Below are positions 43,692 to 51,920 of a DNA stretch of 64,000 nucleotides, one piece after another. A model generated the notes under the pieces. It made no database searches. It was not told the DNA's origin and saw nothing but the letters and a program-made list of their open reading frames with translations. Position 1 is the first letter of the stretch; the number at the start of each line of letters is the position of its first letter. Source of the DNA: Pseudomonas wuhanensis (GTDB lineage: Bacteria; Pseudomonadota; Gammaproteobacteria; Pseudomonadales; Pseudomonadaceae); contig NZ_CP117430.1 of NCBI RefSeq assembly GCF_030687395.1, positions 2,976,001-3,040,000 of the forward strand. Reading direction: 5' to 3'. A program made the translations under genes and the position numbers.

Positions 43692-44510
43692 GTGTCCATA
43701 CCCGAAACCTTCACCCAAGCGCACATCCCTCTGACGGTGGAGGGCGTCCAGCTGAACATCGCCACCCTTCATCGCGACGGTGTCCTGGCGCCGATTGTGT
43801 TCCTGCATGGGTTTGGCTCGACCAAGGAAGACTATGCCGACATCGTGCAGCACGCCGCATTCGCCGGTCATCCTTTCGTCGCTTATGACGCACCGGGTTG
43901 CGGGGAGAGCCAGTGCAGTGACCTTTCGCGGATTTCCATCCCTTTTCTGCTGAAGACCGCGTTGCAGATGCTGGAGCATTTCGGTATCGAACGGTTTCAT
44001 CTGGTCGGCCATTCCATGGGCGGACTGACCGCACTGATGCTGGCTCATCAATGCCCGGACCGTGTGCTCAGCTTCGTCGACATCGAGGGCAATGTCGCCC
44101 CGGAGGACTGTTTCCTCAGCCGGCAGATCGTCGATTACCCGGCGGACGATCCCGAGGTGTTTTTCGCCGCCTTCATCGAACGCGCCCGGGACGCGCCGGC
44201 TTATGCCAGTGCGCTTTATTCCGCAAGCTTGCGGCACAAGGTTCGTGCCGCAGCGGTGCGCGGGATCTTCGAGTCGATGGTCGATCTTTCCGACAACGCC
44301 GACTTGATGGACAAGTTCCTCGGCCTGCCATGCCCACGCATGTTCATGTACGGCGAGCAGAACGCTTCATTGTCCTATCTGCCGCATATCCAGGCCCAAG
44401 GCGTGCGGTTGGCGCCGATTTCTCACTGCGGGCATTTCCCCATGTACTCCAACCCGATCGCGATGTGGCAGCAGATCGCCGATTTTCAGGCGAACGGCCA
44501 TCGGCGATGA
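43692..44510 (+). CDS. Alpha/beta hydrolase
   Basis: 272 residues from GTG 43692, which has AAGGA 8 nt upstream; the longer frame crosses the REPIN. HGFGSTKEDY gives the oxyanion region, GHSMGG the nucleophile Ser, and SHCGHFPMY the catalytic His. No signal peptide. Family could be esterase, C-C bond hydrolase or similar. Possibly part of the LysR regulon of the aldolase cluster because of the shared palindrome upstream. Confidence 0.8.
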   Translation: MSIPETFTQAHIPLTVEGVQLNIATLHRDGVLAPIVFLHGFGSTKEDYADIVQHAAFAGHPFVAYDAPGCGESQCSDLSRISIPFLLKTALQMLEHFGIERFHLVGHSMGGLTALMLAHQCPDRVLSFVDIEGNVAPEDCFLSRQIVDYPADDPEVFFAAFIERARDAPAYASALYSASLRHKVRAAAVRGIFESMVDLSDNADLMDKFLGLPCPRMFMYGEQNASLSYLPHIQAQGVRLAPISHCGHFPMYSNPIAMWQQIADFQANGHRR

Positions 44511-44584
44511 CTCCGGCACGAGTTGCACGGCACCGTTGTGAACTATTCTTTTCAAGTGGCCCCTGCGATGCCTCATTCAAGGAG

Positions 44585-44598
44585 TTGATATAAATCAA
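44585..44598. promoter_or_regulatory. ANR/FNR box
   Basis: TTGAT-ATAA-ATCAA is a perfect match to the FNR/ANR consensus, about 87 nt before the universal stress protein start. It predicts induction at low oxygen. Confidence 0.75.
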
Positions 44599-44684
44599 GA
44601 CCTAAGAGGCGTTAAGGGCGGAGTCTGGGCCTGATGCTGGATTCTCGAGCCGGCGTCGAGGATCCATCTGTCTGGAGTCAGATC

Positions 44685-45572
44685 ATGAGCCAGTATCAAC
44701 GGTTATTACTGATCATCAACCCGCTGCTGCGCCATTCGCCTGCGATCAACCATGGCGCTGCCCTGGCCAAGGCCAGCGGGGCCAGCTTGCACATTGCCGG
44801 CCTGATCCCCTCGTTGGACATTCTGTCGCTGCTCGAAGAGGGCGACCGCAAAATGGCTCGGGCGAGTTACCTGCAGGAGCACCGCGACTGGCTCGATGAG
44901 CAGGCGGTAAAGATGCAAGGCCGGGGGATCGAGGTGACAACCGAAGTCGCATGGGCTGACAACATGCGCCAGGACATCCTTGACCACGTCACGCAAATGC
45001 AGCCCGATCTGTTGATCAAGCAAGTGCAGCATGAACCCGTGCTCAAGCGCGCGTTCTTCACGCCGCTGGATTGGCGTTTGTTGCGCCATTGTCCGGTACC
45101 GGTTTACATGGTGGGCGGCGAAGGTCACGCCTTGCCGCAGAAGGTGGTGGCCGCGGTTGACGTATCAGACACCGAGCCTTCGAACAGTGAACTCAATGAC
45201 CGGATCATCTTGCAGGCGTCGGGCCTTGCGCTGCAGTGCAATGCCGAGTTGCATCTGCTGTACGCCTGTGACATTTCGGCAGCGTTTCTGGCGGACATGG
45301 GCGGCGGTCTGACGCTCGCGGAGCTTACCAGGGAGTTGCGCAGCGACCTGGAAAAGTCTTTTCTCAAATTGGCCGCTCGGTTCGGTGTGCCCTCTGACTG
45401 TCGGCATTTCATCATGGGGCACCCTGTCTCGGTGCTGAGCGAATTCGCCCACCAGCATCAGATGGATGTGGTCGTGGTGGGCAGAACCCAATACCGTGGT
45501 CTGGAACGACTGCTTGGCAGCACGACCGAACATATTCTGTATCAGGTGCCTTGCAGCATTCTGGCGGTCTAG
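44685..45572 (+). CDS. Tandem-domain universal stress protein
   Basis: 295 residues, two Usp domains in tandem as in UspE. The C-terminal domain keeps the ATP-binding loop G-2x-G-9x-G-S/T form, read here as VVGRTQYRGLERLLGSTTEH; the N-terminal domain lacks it. ATG 44685 is preceded by GGAG at 7 nt; an upstream start at 44634 has none. The ANR box indicates a role in anaerobic survival, as known for Pseudomonas Usp proteins. Confidence 0.88.
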   Translation: MSQYQRLLLIINPLLRHSPAINHGAALAKASGASLHIAGLIPSLDILSLLEEGDRKMARASYLQEHRDWLDEQAVKMQGRGIEVTTEVAWADNMRQDILDHVTQMQPDLLIKQVQHEPVLKRAFFTPLDWRLLRHCPVPVYMVGGEGHALPQKVVAAVDVSDTEPSNSELNDRIILQASGLALQCNAELHLLYACDISAAFLADMGGGLTLAELTRELRSDLEKSFLKLAARFGVPSDCRHFIMGHPVSVLSEFAHQHQMDVVVVGRTQYRGLERLLGSTTEHILYQVPCSILAV

Positions 45573-45654
45573 TGGCAGGCTCCCCAATCGGAATGATGGT
45601 CGCCGTCAAACGAACGCCCGATTTTTGGGGCTTCCGCCCCAGGGAGGTTTTCAA

Positions 45655-46359
45655 ATGACCAGTCCTTCATTGCAAACCATCTTGCTTGACCGGGTAGATG
45701 CCGGCCGAAGCCTGGTGGAACCGTTGCTTAAATACGCTAAAAGAGCCGACGTCATCGTCCTCGCCTTGCCCCGTGGCGGCGTTCCGGTCGCCTATGAAGT
45801 GGCCACGGCCCTGGAGGTTCGCCTGGACCTGATGCTGGTGCGCAAGTTGGGAGTACCGTCCCATCAGGAGTTCGCCATGGGCGCGATTGCCAGTGGCGGC
45901 ATACAAATCGTCAATGAAGATGCGCTGCGAGCTAACGGTATTGATCAACGTACGCTCGATGGCGTGGTTGCAAAGGAAACGCAGGAATTGTTGCGTCGCG
46001 AGCGGGCATACCGGGCATCGCGCGCACCTTTGGCGCTGAAGGATCAGGTGGTGATTCTGATCGATGACGGCCTGGCGACAGGGGCTACGATGATGGCGGC
46101 GATACAGGCCGTGCGCCTGCAAGCGCCTTCTCGCATCGTCGTTGCCGTGCCGGTGGCCCCCCTTGAGACGGCAGAGGCGCTGCGCGACGAAGTGGACGAG
46201 CTGATTTGCCCGCTGATCCCCGATTGGCTGATTTCGATCGGCCATTGGTACACGGATTTTTCGCAGACATCGGACGAAGAAGTCATCGATCTGCTGCATC
46301 GGGCGTGGCAAAGAGAGTCTGGCACGGGCGACTCATTTCAGAACGGTTCCGGTATTTGA
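45655..46359 (+). CDS. Phosphoribosyltransferase-domain protein
   Basis: 234 residues. The PRPP-binding motif VVILIDDGLATGATM is canonical, and LALPRGGVPVAYEVA precedes it. Family members are often annotated as putative phosphoribosyltransferases and occur beside stress protein genes. AGGGAGG lies 7 nt before the ATG, after a TGGGGC/GCCCCA hairpin at 45626-45641. Probably cotranscribed with the Usp gene (82-nt gap). Substrate base unknown. Confidence 0.85.
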   Translation: MTSPSLQTILLDRVDAGRSLVEPLLKYAKRADVIVLALPRGGVPVAYEVATALEVRLDLMLVRKLGVPSHQEFAMGAIASGGIQIVNEDALRANGIDQRTLDGVVAKETQELLRRERAYRASRAPLALKDQVVILIDDGLATGATMMAAIQAVRLQAPSRIVVAVPVAPLETAEALRDEVDELICPLIPDWLISIGHWYTDFSQTSDEEVIDLLHRAWQRESGTGDSFQNGSGI

Positions 46360-46365
46360 GCCGTT

Positions 46366-46393
46366 GCCTGGCGTGGAATAAACCACGTCAGGC
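46366..46393. terminator. Hairpin between convergent genes
   Basis: GCCTGGCGTGG/CCACGTCAGGC, 11 bp with one G-U pair and loop AATAAA, sits between the stops of the phosphoribosyltransferase and homospermidine synthase genes. No T run follows; likely a bidirectional end. Confidence 0.55.
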
Positions 46394-46395
46394 CT

Positions 46396-47727
46396 TCAAG
46401 TAATCCTGACGTTCACGAATTGCCACGGATCGGATTCATCGGTCTGCTCGGGCATCAGTGAGTGACGTCCGGTAAGGGGCGTCCAGTCGGAATAAATGCC
46501 TTCTACATTGCCCAGGTAGGGCATGCAGATCTGCAGAATCTCCCTGAACGGCAATTCATCCGGTTCGACGATGCCGTGTTGAGGATTGCGAATCGCCCAG
46601 ATCACGCCGGCCAGCACTCCCGCCGTCACTTGCAGGCTGGTGGCGCTGTTATAGGGGCATAGAGCCCGGGCTTGCTGGATCGATAAGCGCGAGCCATACC
46701 AATAACTGTTTCTGGCATGCCCCATCAGCAGCACGCCGAGTTCGTCACTGCCGTCGAGGATTTCATCATCGAGCAGGCGCTCGCCGCTCTGGGGTTTCCA
46801 GTTGCGCTCGGCGAGTTCATGCACCGAGAGCAGGGCATCGTCACAGGGCCGATAGGCGTAGTGGACGGTCGGCCGGTAAGTCGGCTGCCTTCCCTGGCCA
46901 AGGGTCAGGTAGTTGGCAATCGACAGGGCTTCGTTGTGGGTCACGAGCAGCCCATGGGTTGGCCCCGTCGAGGGTGTCCAGGTTCGAACCCGCGTGGAGG
47001 CGCCGGGGCGTTGCAGATAGATCCCGCACTGGCACCCGAAGGCGTGGTAATAGCCATCCTCGGGAAGTGCTTTCTCATGGCTGCCCCAACCCAACTCCGT
47101 CGGTTGGCTGCCTTCACTGATGAAGCCGTCCACTGACCAGGTGTTGACGAACTCATCGGCGATTTTGTGCTGCGATGAATACTGCGAATCGCGTTCGGCG
47201 ATGTGGATGCAGCGGATATTCAGTCGGCTGGCCAGTTGCGCCCATTCTTCGCGAGTCGCTGGCAGGGGCGTTGTGTCGCCCAAATCTTCAGCGAGGTTGA
47301 TCAGTGCCTGTTTGACCAGGTGAGACACCAGCCCCGGATTGGCACCGTGGGTCAACATGGCGGTGGGCAGACCTTGCGCGCTTTCAGCCCGAAGCTGAAG
47401 CGCCGCTTCCCTCAACGCATAGTTGGATCTTTCGGACAGGGATTTGTCGGGGTCGACATAACCGCCTTCCCACGGCTCGATACAGGTGTCCAGATACAGC
47501 ACGCCTTTACGCTGGGCGAACTGAATCAGGGACAGGCTCGATACCCCCACCGAGAGGTTGAGCAGGAAATCGCCAGCGCTCAAAAGAGGGTCGAGCACCG
47601 CCTCGTAATTGCTCTGGTCCAGTTGCTCGGCTTGGTGGGAGACGCCGAATTCCTGCGCGAGCAAGCGTCCATCTTCATCGGGGCTGAGGATCAACAGTCG
47701 CTGCGGCTCAAGCTCAAGATGGCGCAA
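46396..47727 (-). CDS. Homospermidine synthase-like protein with abnormal 5' end
   Basis: The frame encodes the saccharopine-dehydrogenase-like fold of homospermidine synthase, with NLSVGVSSLSLIQFA, LTHGANPGLVSH and a C-terminal SATSLQVTAGVLAGVIWAI. The enzyme would condense putrescine units with NAD. The nucleotide-binding start of the family (here WGCIGKGVLPLLLRH) is encoded upstream of the first possible start, TTG 47727, and the frame is closed by TAA at 47785-47787 with no ATG, GTG or TTG between. So either a non-standard start is used or the gene has lost its beginning. 443 residues remain of a usual 470 or more. Confidence 0.7.
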   Translation of the reverse strand: MRHLELEPQRLLILSPDEDGRLLAQEFGVSHQAEQLDQSNYEAVLDPLLSAGDFLLNLSVGVSSLSLIQFAQRKGVLYLDTCIEPWEGGYVDPDKSLSERSNYALREAALQLRAESAQGLPTAMLTHGANPGLVSHLVKQALINLAEDLGDTTPLPATREEWAQLASRLNIRCIHIAERDSQYSSQHKIADEFVNTWSVDGFISEGSQPTELGWGSHEKALPEDGYYHAFGCQCGIYLQRPGASTRVRTWTPSTGPTHGLLVTHNEALSIANYLTLGQGRQPTYRPTVHYAYRPCDDALLSVHELAERNWKPQSGERLLDDEILDGSDELGVLLMGHARNSYWYGSRLSIQQARALCPYNSATSLQVTAGVLAGVIWAIRNPQHGIVEPDELPFREILQICMPYLGNVEGIYSDWTPLTGRHSLMPEQTDESDPWQFVNVRIT

Positions 47728-47853
47728 CAGCAGCGGGAGTACGCCTTTGCCGATACAGCCCCAATGAGCTGTCGATAGACGCTCTTAAACTAGAGACTGC
47801 AAGGCTCAGTTAAAGCTCAAAAAAGTTTCGGACGTCGTCAAGGAGACTCTGCT

Positions 47854-47952
47854 GTGCCGATCGAGACCAAAAAAACAACTGAGAATGAGGCGAACTGCTG
47901 GCCCCCCGGCTTCCGTTTCGTTGTCAAACTTGCTTTCTTTTCAGAAGGTTAG
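47854..47952 (+). CDS. Possible 32-residue small protein
   Basis: GTG 47854 has a full AAGGAG site 8 nt upstream (47840-47845). The frame encodes a charged N-terminal half (begins MPIETKKTTENEANC) and a more hydrophobic end (FRFVVKLAFF), then stops 11 nt before the next gene. Spacing suggests it is cotranscribed with the 47964 gene. No homology is recognised; may be a real small protein or a leader. Confidence 0.4.
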   Translation: MPIETKKTTENEANCWPPGFRFVVKLAFFSEG

Positions 47953-47963
47953 GCATTGGCGAT

Positions 47964-48293
47964 ATGCGGACTTTGGTATGGATGGCTGCAACGTTTGCCC
48001 TGGTGACTCTCTCGCTTGAGGCTCAGGCAAAGGACCTGAGCAAAAACAGTCGTTTCGTCTGCAGTTGGGGCTCGGATATAGCCGCAGACGCACAAGCGGC
48101 GAAGCTTTCCGGATTCACGCTTTACGGGGCACGCAAGAAACTGCAATCGCAAAAATTCCCCCGGCCGTGGATGCGCATGACGGCCATGGGCATTACCGAA
48201 CAAACCTATAACAGTCCCTCGCGTCTCAAGCCTGCTGGTATCAAGCAAACGTATTACGAGCAATGCATCCGGCATGAGTTGGCCCGACGCTAG
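47964..48293 (+). CDS. Small secreted hypothetical protein
   Basis: 109 residues. Signal peptide MRTLVWMAATFALVTLSLEAQA with likely cleavage after AQA (residue 22), leaving a basic mature protein of about 87 residues with two cysteines (FVCSWG and EQCIRH) that could pair. No known domain. Probably periplasmic. Upstream ribosome site is weak (AGG at 47951-47953). Confidence 0.7.
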   Translation: MRTLVWMAATFALVTLSLEAQAKDLSKNSRFVCSWGSDIAADAQAAKLSGFTLYGARKKLQSQKFPRPWMRMTAMGITEQTYNSPSRLKPAGIKQTYYEQCIRHELARR

Positions 48294-48331
48294 GGAGTGG
48301 GCTCCTCAACTGAAACGGTCGGGGCGCACGG

Positions 48332-50527
48332 TCAGAAGTTGATCGAGGCGCTCAGCCGGGCGGTCAGTGGGGCGCCCTGGAACACGTAGCCATCGCCCAT
48401 GTATTCACCGGCGTCACGCCAGTAGCGTTTATCGAACAGGTTGTCCACGGTCAGGCGGAACACGGTGTCGTAACCGTCGATGCGAGTGCTGTAGCGGCTG
48501 CCGATGTTGAAAATGGCATAGGCACCGGTCTGCACTTCACCTTGGCGGTTGGCGTACTTGCTGGCGCTGTACTGCACTCCGCCGAGCAGAGCCAGGCCGT
48601 CGAACCAGGGCAGGGCATAGTCGCCGTAAAGGTTGGCGCGCAGGGTCGGTACGTTGATTGCCTGGTGGCCTTCATAAGCTGGCGTGCCGCTGTCGGTGAC
48701 CCGCGCGCGAATCGCCGCGACACTGGCAGAAAGCTGCAGGCGCTGGCTGGCCCAGCCATTGGCCGAGAGCTCGAGCCCGGTGTTCTTCTGTTCGCCCTGT
48801 TGGGTGAACGTGAACGTGCCGTCGTCATTCGGTCGCGAGTACTGGTAGGCCTGACGGATCTGGAACAGCGCCGCGGCCAGGCTGATGCGCTGCCAGTCGT
48901 ATTTGACCCCGGCCTCGATTTGTCGCGATACGGTGGGGGCGAGGATTTCATAGGCATTGGTGGTGAACCACGCCGCTTCGCCGCCCAGGGACAGGCCCTT
49001 GCTGTAGCGGGTGTACAGCGACAGGTTTTGCACCGGTTTGTAGATCAGCGCGGCCTGGGGCAGGAACTCATAGCGTTGGGTGTGCCGGGTGGTGTCGCCC
49101 TGGCTGTCGAAGGTCTCTTCATCCAGGCGCACTTCGCGCCCGCCGAGCACTGCCTGCCATTGCTCGTTGAAGCTGATCCAGTCATTGAAGAACAGCCCGT
49201 ACTGACGGCTGTCCAGGCGTCGGTAGGAATCGTTGAGCGGTCCCTCGTAGCGAGCAAAATCAGCCGGCTCGCTGTTGATGTTGGCACTGCCGATCATCTG
49301 ATTGATGGCATCACGTTTGTCCACCACGCGGCGGAACGCGCTGGTCCCGACGCTCAGTTCGTGGCCCAGGCCGCCGGTTTCGAAGCGGCCGCTCAGGACA
49401 GCCTGCACTTCGTCGTTGCGGCGGGTATCGTCGGGGCTGCGGAAATCGTAAATGTCGTAGTCACCCTCGGGGCTGAAGTAATTTGGCACCGCCGCGCTGG
49501 CGCAACTGACGGAGCCATAGCAGCCCCAGGCGAACGAGCTGTAGTCATCGATCACCACCCGGCTGCGCGAGGCGCTGAGGCTGCCTTTCCACTGGTCGCT
49601 GAAGCGGTATTCGAAGTTGCCGTTGAGGTTCAGCGCATCGGTGGTGACCGGCTTCGAACCGCTCTGGTGTGCCAGGAGTTTTTTCGGCGAGGCGTGGTGC
49701 GGCAGGCTGGAACCGCCGAGCAATTGATAACCCGGTGCCGAACGCTGTTCTTTGGTCTGGTACTCGACATCCAGTTGCAGCAGTGCATCGGGGCTGATGT
49801 TCCAGTCGAAGGCCAACGAGGCGAAATCGCGCTGGCCATTGGTGTGTTCGACGTAGGAATGCAGGTCTTCGTGGGCCAGGTTGGCGCGCAGGCCGAACTG
49901 CTGCTCGCTGCCGAACCAGCCACCGACGTCGGTGGCCAGGTAACCAGTGCCTCGATCATCAGTGGCGACGGTGACCGAACGCACATCGGCAGGCCGCTTG
50001 GTCACGTAGTTGACCAGACCACCGGGCTCGCTGACACCGCTTTGCAGACCGGAAAGGCCTTTGAGCAACTCCACTTGCTGCTTGTTTTCCAGCCCGACGT
50101 TCTGCTCGCCGGTGATGGTGCGGCCGTTGATCTTGTAGCTGCTGGCGGAGTTAAGGGAGAAACCACGCACGACGAAGTTTTCGTAGTAACCGACCGGCGC
50201 GTAGCTTTCACCCACCGAGGCGTCGTTGCGCAGGACTTCGCTGAGCAGGCGAGCCTGCTGATCCTTGATCAAGGCTTCATTGACCACCGAAATCGAGGCT
50301 GGCGTATCAAGCAATGGCGCCGCCTCGAAACCACCGACCGAAGCGCTGTCGGCCTGATAACCGGAGGCGTCTTCGCCGGTGACGGCCACCGCCGGCAGTT
50401 CGGTCGCGGTGGCCCAGGCCGAAGGCGCGGCGCTGGACAGCAGCAGGCCGAGGCCCAGGCTCAGGGGCTTGAGCGCGAACCGCGGGGCGGCCACTCCCTG
50501 GCGGGAGGTCCGGTAAAGCCTATTCAT
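48332..50527 (-). CDS. TonB-dependent siderophore receptor
   Basis: 731 residues from ATG 50527 (GAGGA 6 nt upstream). Signal peptide ends near SAWA (about 39), followed by the TonB-box-like LPAVAVTGEDASGY, a plug with NEALIKDQQARLLSEVLRND and VELLKGLSGLQSGVSEPGG, and a barrel ending RLSASINF with terminal Phe. No signalling extension. I could not find a Fur box upstream. A mutated partial copy lies at 37652-37780. Ligand unknown. Confidence 0.88.
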   Translation of the reverse strand: MNRLYRTSRQGVAAPRFALKPLSLGLGLLLSSAAPSAWATATELPAVAVTGEDASGYQADSASVGGFEAAPLLDTPASISVVNEALIKDQQARLLSEVLRNDASVGESYAPVGYYENFVVRGFSLNSASSYKINGRTITGEQNVGLENKQQVELLKGLSGLQSGVSEPGGLVNYVTKRPADVRSVTVATDDRGTGYLATDVGGWFGSEQQFGLRANLAHEDLHSYVEHTNGQRDFASLAFDWNISPDALLQLDVEYQTKEQRSAPGYQLLGGSSLPHHASPKKLLAHQSGSKPVTTDALNLNGNFEYRFSDQWKGSLSASRSRVVIDDYSSFAWGCYGSVSCASAAVPNYFSPEGDYDIYDFRSPDDTRRNDEVQAVLSGRFETGGLGHELSVGTSAFRRVVDKRDAINQMIGSANINSEPADFARYEGPLNDSYRRLDSRQYGLFFNDWISFNEQWQAVLGGREVRLDEETFDSQGDTTRHTQRYEFLPQAALIYKPVQNLSLYTRYSKGLSLGGEAAWFTTNAYEILAPTVSRQIEAGVKYDWQRISLAAALFQIRQAYQYSRPNDDGTFTFTQQGEQKNTGLELSANGWASQRLQLSASVAAIRARVTDSGTPAYEGHQAINVPTLRANLYGDYALPWFDGLALLGGVQYSASKYANRQGEVQTGAYAIFNIGSRYSTRIDGYDTVFRLTVDNLFDKRYWRDAGEYMGDGYVFQGAPLTARLSASINF

Positions 50528-50660
50528 GAAAAATCCTCGACGACTGCGGGCCTGGGTTTGGCGAGTCTTAGCCTGCGGCTCACGCTTGAAGCGGCGCATC
50601 ATACAAGAGGAGCGATCATGAAATGAAAGTGTCATCGCGACGATTGCCTCTACGGGGTTC

Positions 50661-50815
50661 TCACAACCCCCGCACATATTCCGGGGCGACGCGGGCCGAG
50701 CGGAGCATGCCGGTCAGTGGTTCGTTGAACGGCGGGTAAGCTGCATGGGAGTACATGAGGAAGGGTTGTGCATCCAGGTCTTTGACGGACACGGTTTCGG
50801 CGCTGGCCAGCCGAT
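50661..50815 (-). pseudogene. Fragment of a LysR-family regulator
   Basis: Read on the minus strand and ending at TGA 50663-50661, this frame gives HRLASAETVSVKDLDAQPF then LMYSHAAYPPFNEPL, the pattern of the middle of LysR effector domains (HPLA...VsLkDLa.ePFvmf). There is no helix-turn-helix and no C-terminal lobe. It lies in the 408-nt gap between the TonB receptor and GST genes. The rest of that gap holds an AACTGC/GCAGTT hairpin near 50847-50864 and nothing else I can name. Confidence 0.55.
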
Positions 50816-50935
50816 GAGACCTCGATTCGCATGGCCGAACTGCACAAACGCAGTTAATTCATTTCAGCCGCAACGCACTCCTTGCAGCAGCTGGCTCTGG
50901 CAGTTGCTGCGGATCGCGTTACGACCAATTGCTGG

Positions 50936-51616
50936 TCATGCATTGTCCGGCGCCTCACGAAACCGTTGCTCGATGGCCTCCGCAAACGGGTAGAACGAAA
51001 ACCACGGCCTGGCTTCGTCGATCACCCGCTGAAATGACGACCTCTGTACCAACCTGTCGAAATAGGCGTTCAAGTGGCCGTAGTCGTCGGGGAACGGCAC
51101 CAGCGTCCTGGCATAGAAAAGTGCCGGAGCCGCAGCGCAATCGGCCATGCTGAACGCCGGGCTGGCCACCCAGATTCTGGACGCCATCCGGCGCTCGAGC
51201 ATGCCGTACGCCGTTTCCAGCGTAGACCGCTCCCTGGTCAAATCACCGTTGGTCGCGTGTAGTCGATCACTGACAATCTGTTGCATCGGCGCTTGTACAT
51301 AATGGTCGAAGAAACGATCCCATAACCGGACCTCCAGCGCGTTCTCCCAATCGTCTGGAACCAGCCTGTGCGTGCCTGGATACAGTCGATCCAGGTACTC
51401 GATGATGATGCTGGACTCCGGCAAATTCCGCTGGTGAACAGGGTCGCGAATAATCGGGAACTTTCCGATTGGCCACAATGCCTGAAGTTCTGCGCGGTCG
51501 GCAGCGTCCCCGAGATCGATGATTCTTCTCTCGAATTCGGTGCCGTTTTCGTAGAGCGCGATGAGTACTTTGTGACAGAACGACGCCAGTGGATGGTAGT
51601 AAAGCGTCAGCGACAT
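50936..51616 (-). CDS. Glutathione S-transferase
   Basis: 226 residues. N-terminal thioredoxin-like domain begins YYHPLASFCHKVLIALYENG; the Ser/Cys near residue 12-14 is the likely catalytic position, with ESSIIIEYLDRLYPG binding the glutathione gamma-glutamyl group. The helical C-terminal domain contains FSMADCAAAPALFYA, a standard N-capping motif. Monocistronic as far as visible. Substrate unknown. Confidence 0.88.
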   Translation of the reverse strand: MSLTLYYHPLASFCHKVLIALYENGTEFERRIIDLGDAADRAELQALWPIGKFPIIRDPVHQRNLPESSIIIEYLDRLYPGTHRLVPDDWENALEVRLWDRFFDHYVQAPMQQIVSDRLHATNGDLTRERSTLETAYGMLERRMASRIWVASPAFSMADCAAAPALFYARTLVPFPDDYGHLNAYFDRLVQRSSFQRVIDEARPWFSFYPFAEAIEQRFREAPDNA

Positions 51617-51920
51617 CTTTCAACTCCTCATTGGACGTGAGGGAGCGAGAGCCCTGGAACTGATGAAGGTGGGGTCAATGATCAAGCATAGGCGGATGTT
51701 GGCGATGCGTCAGGGCCGCCACTTTCAAGCGTGCGTACTTGCACATGGGGAAATCCCTGCTTAACTGAGCCACTGGTCGGTTTGTGACTTGTTGGTCATG
51801 GCGTTCATCTCAGCGCCCTTGTACCGTTGTCGCTGGTTCTTGCTGTCAGGCTTGCCCGGAGGAAGCCGGATAGTCATTCACGCTGTGTGTTGATCCAATT
51901 TGTTCAAGGAAGAGAATGAC
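51617..51920. other. Intergenic region before phaG
   Basis: 304 nt between the divergent GST and phaG genes. I see no further gene. A loose sigma-54-like element, TGGGGA-AATCC-CTGCT near 51746, has the GG-N10-GC spacing but a poor -24 element, so I do not call it. Confidence 0.35.

Noticed and set aside
44512..44595. 28-codon frame just after the hydrolase stop
   Set aside because: It lacks a ribosome site, overlaps the ANR box region and shows no family similarity.
48542..50626. Long open frame of 694 codons on the plus strand
   Set aside because: It is the antisense of the second TonB receptor and has no recognisable domain.
50528..50640. Fur box for the receptor at 48332-50527
   Set aside because: I searched both strands for an AATGA/TCATT pattern like the one at 35420 and found no convincing match.
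51740..51765. Sigma-54-like element upstream of phaG
   Set aside because: Spacing is right but the -24 element is TGGGGA rather than TGGCAC, and no activator site or gene is nearby.
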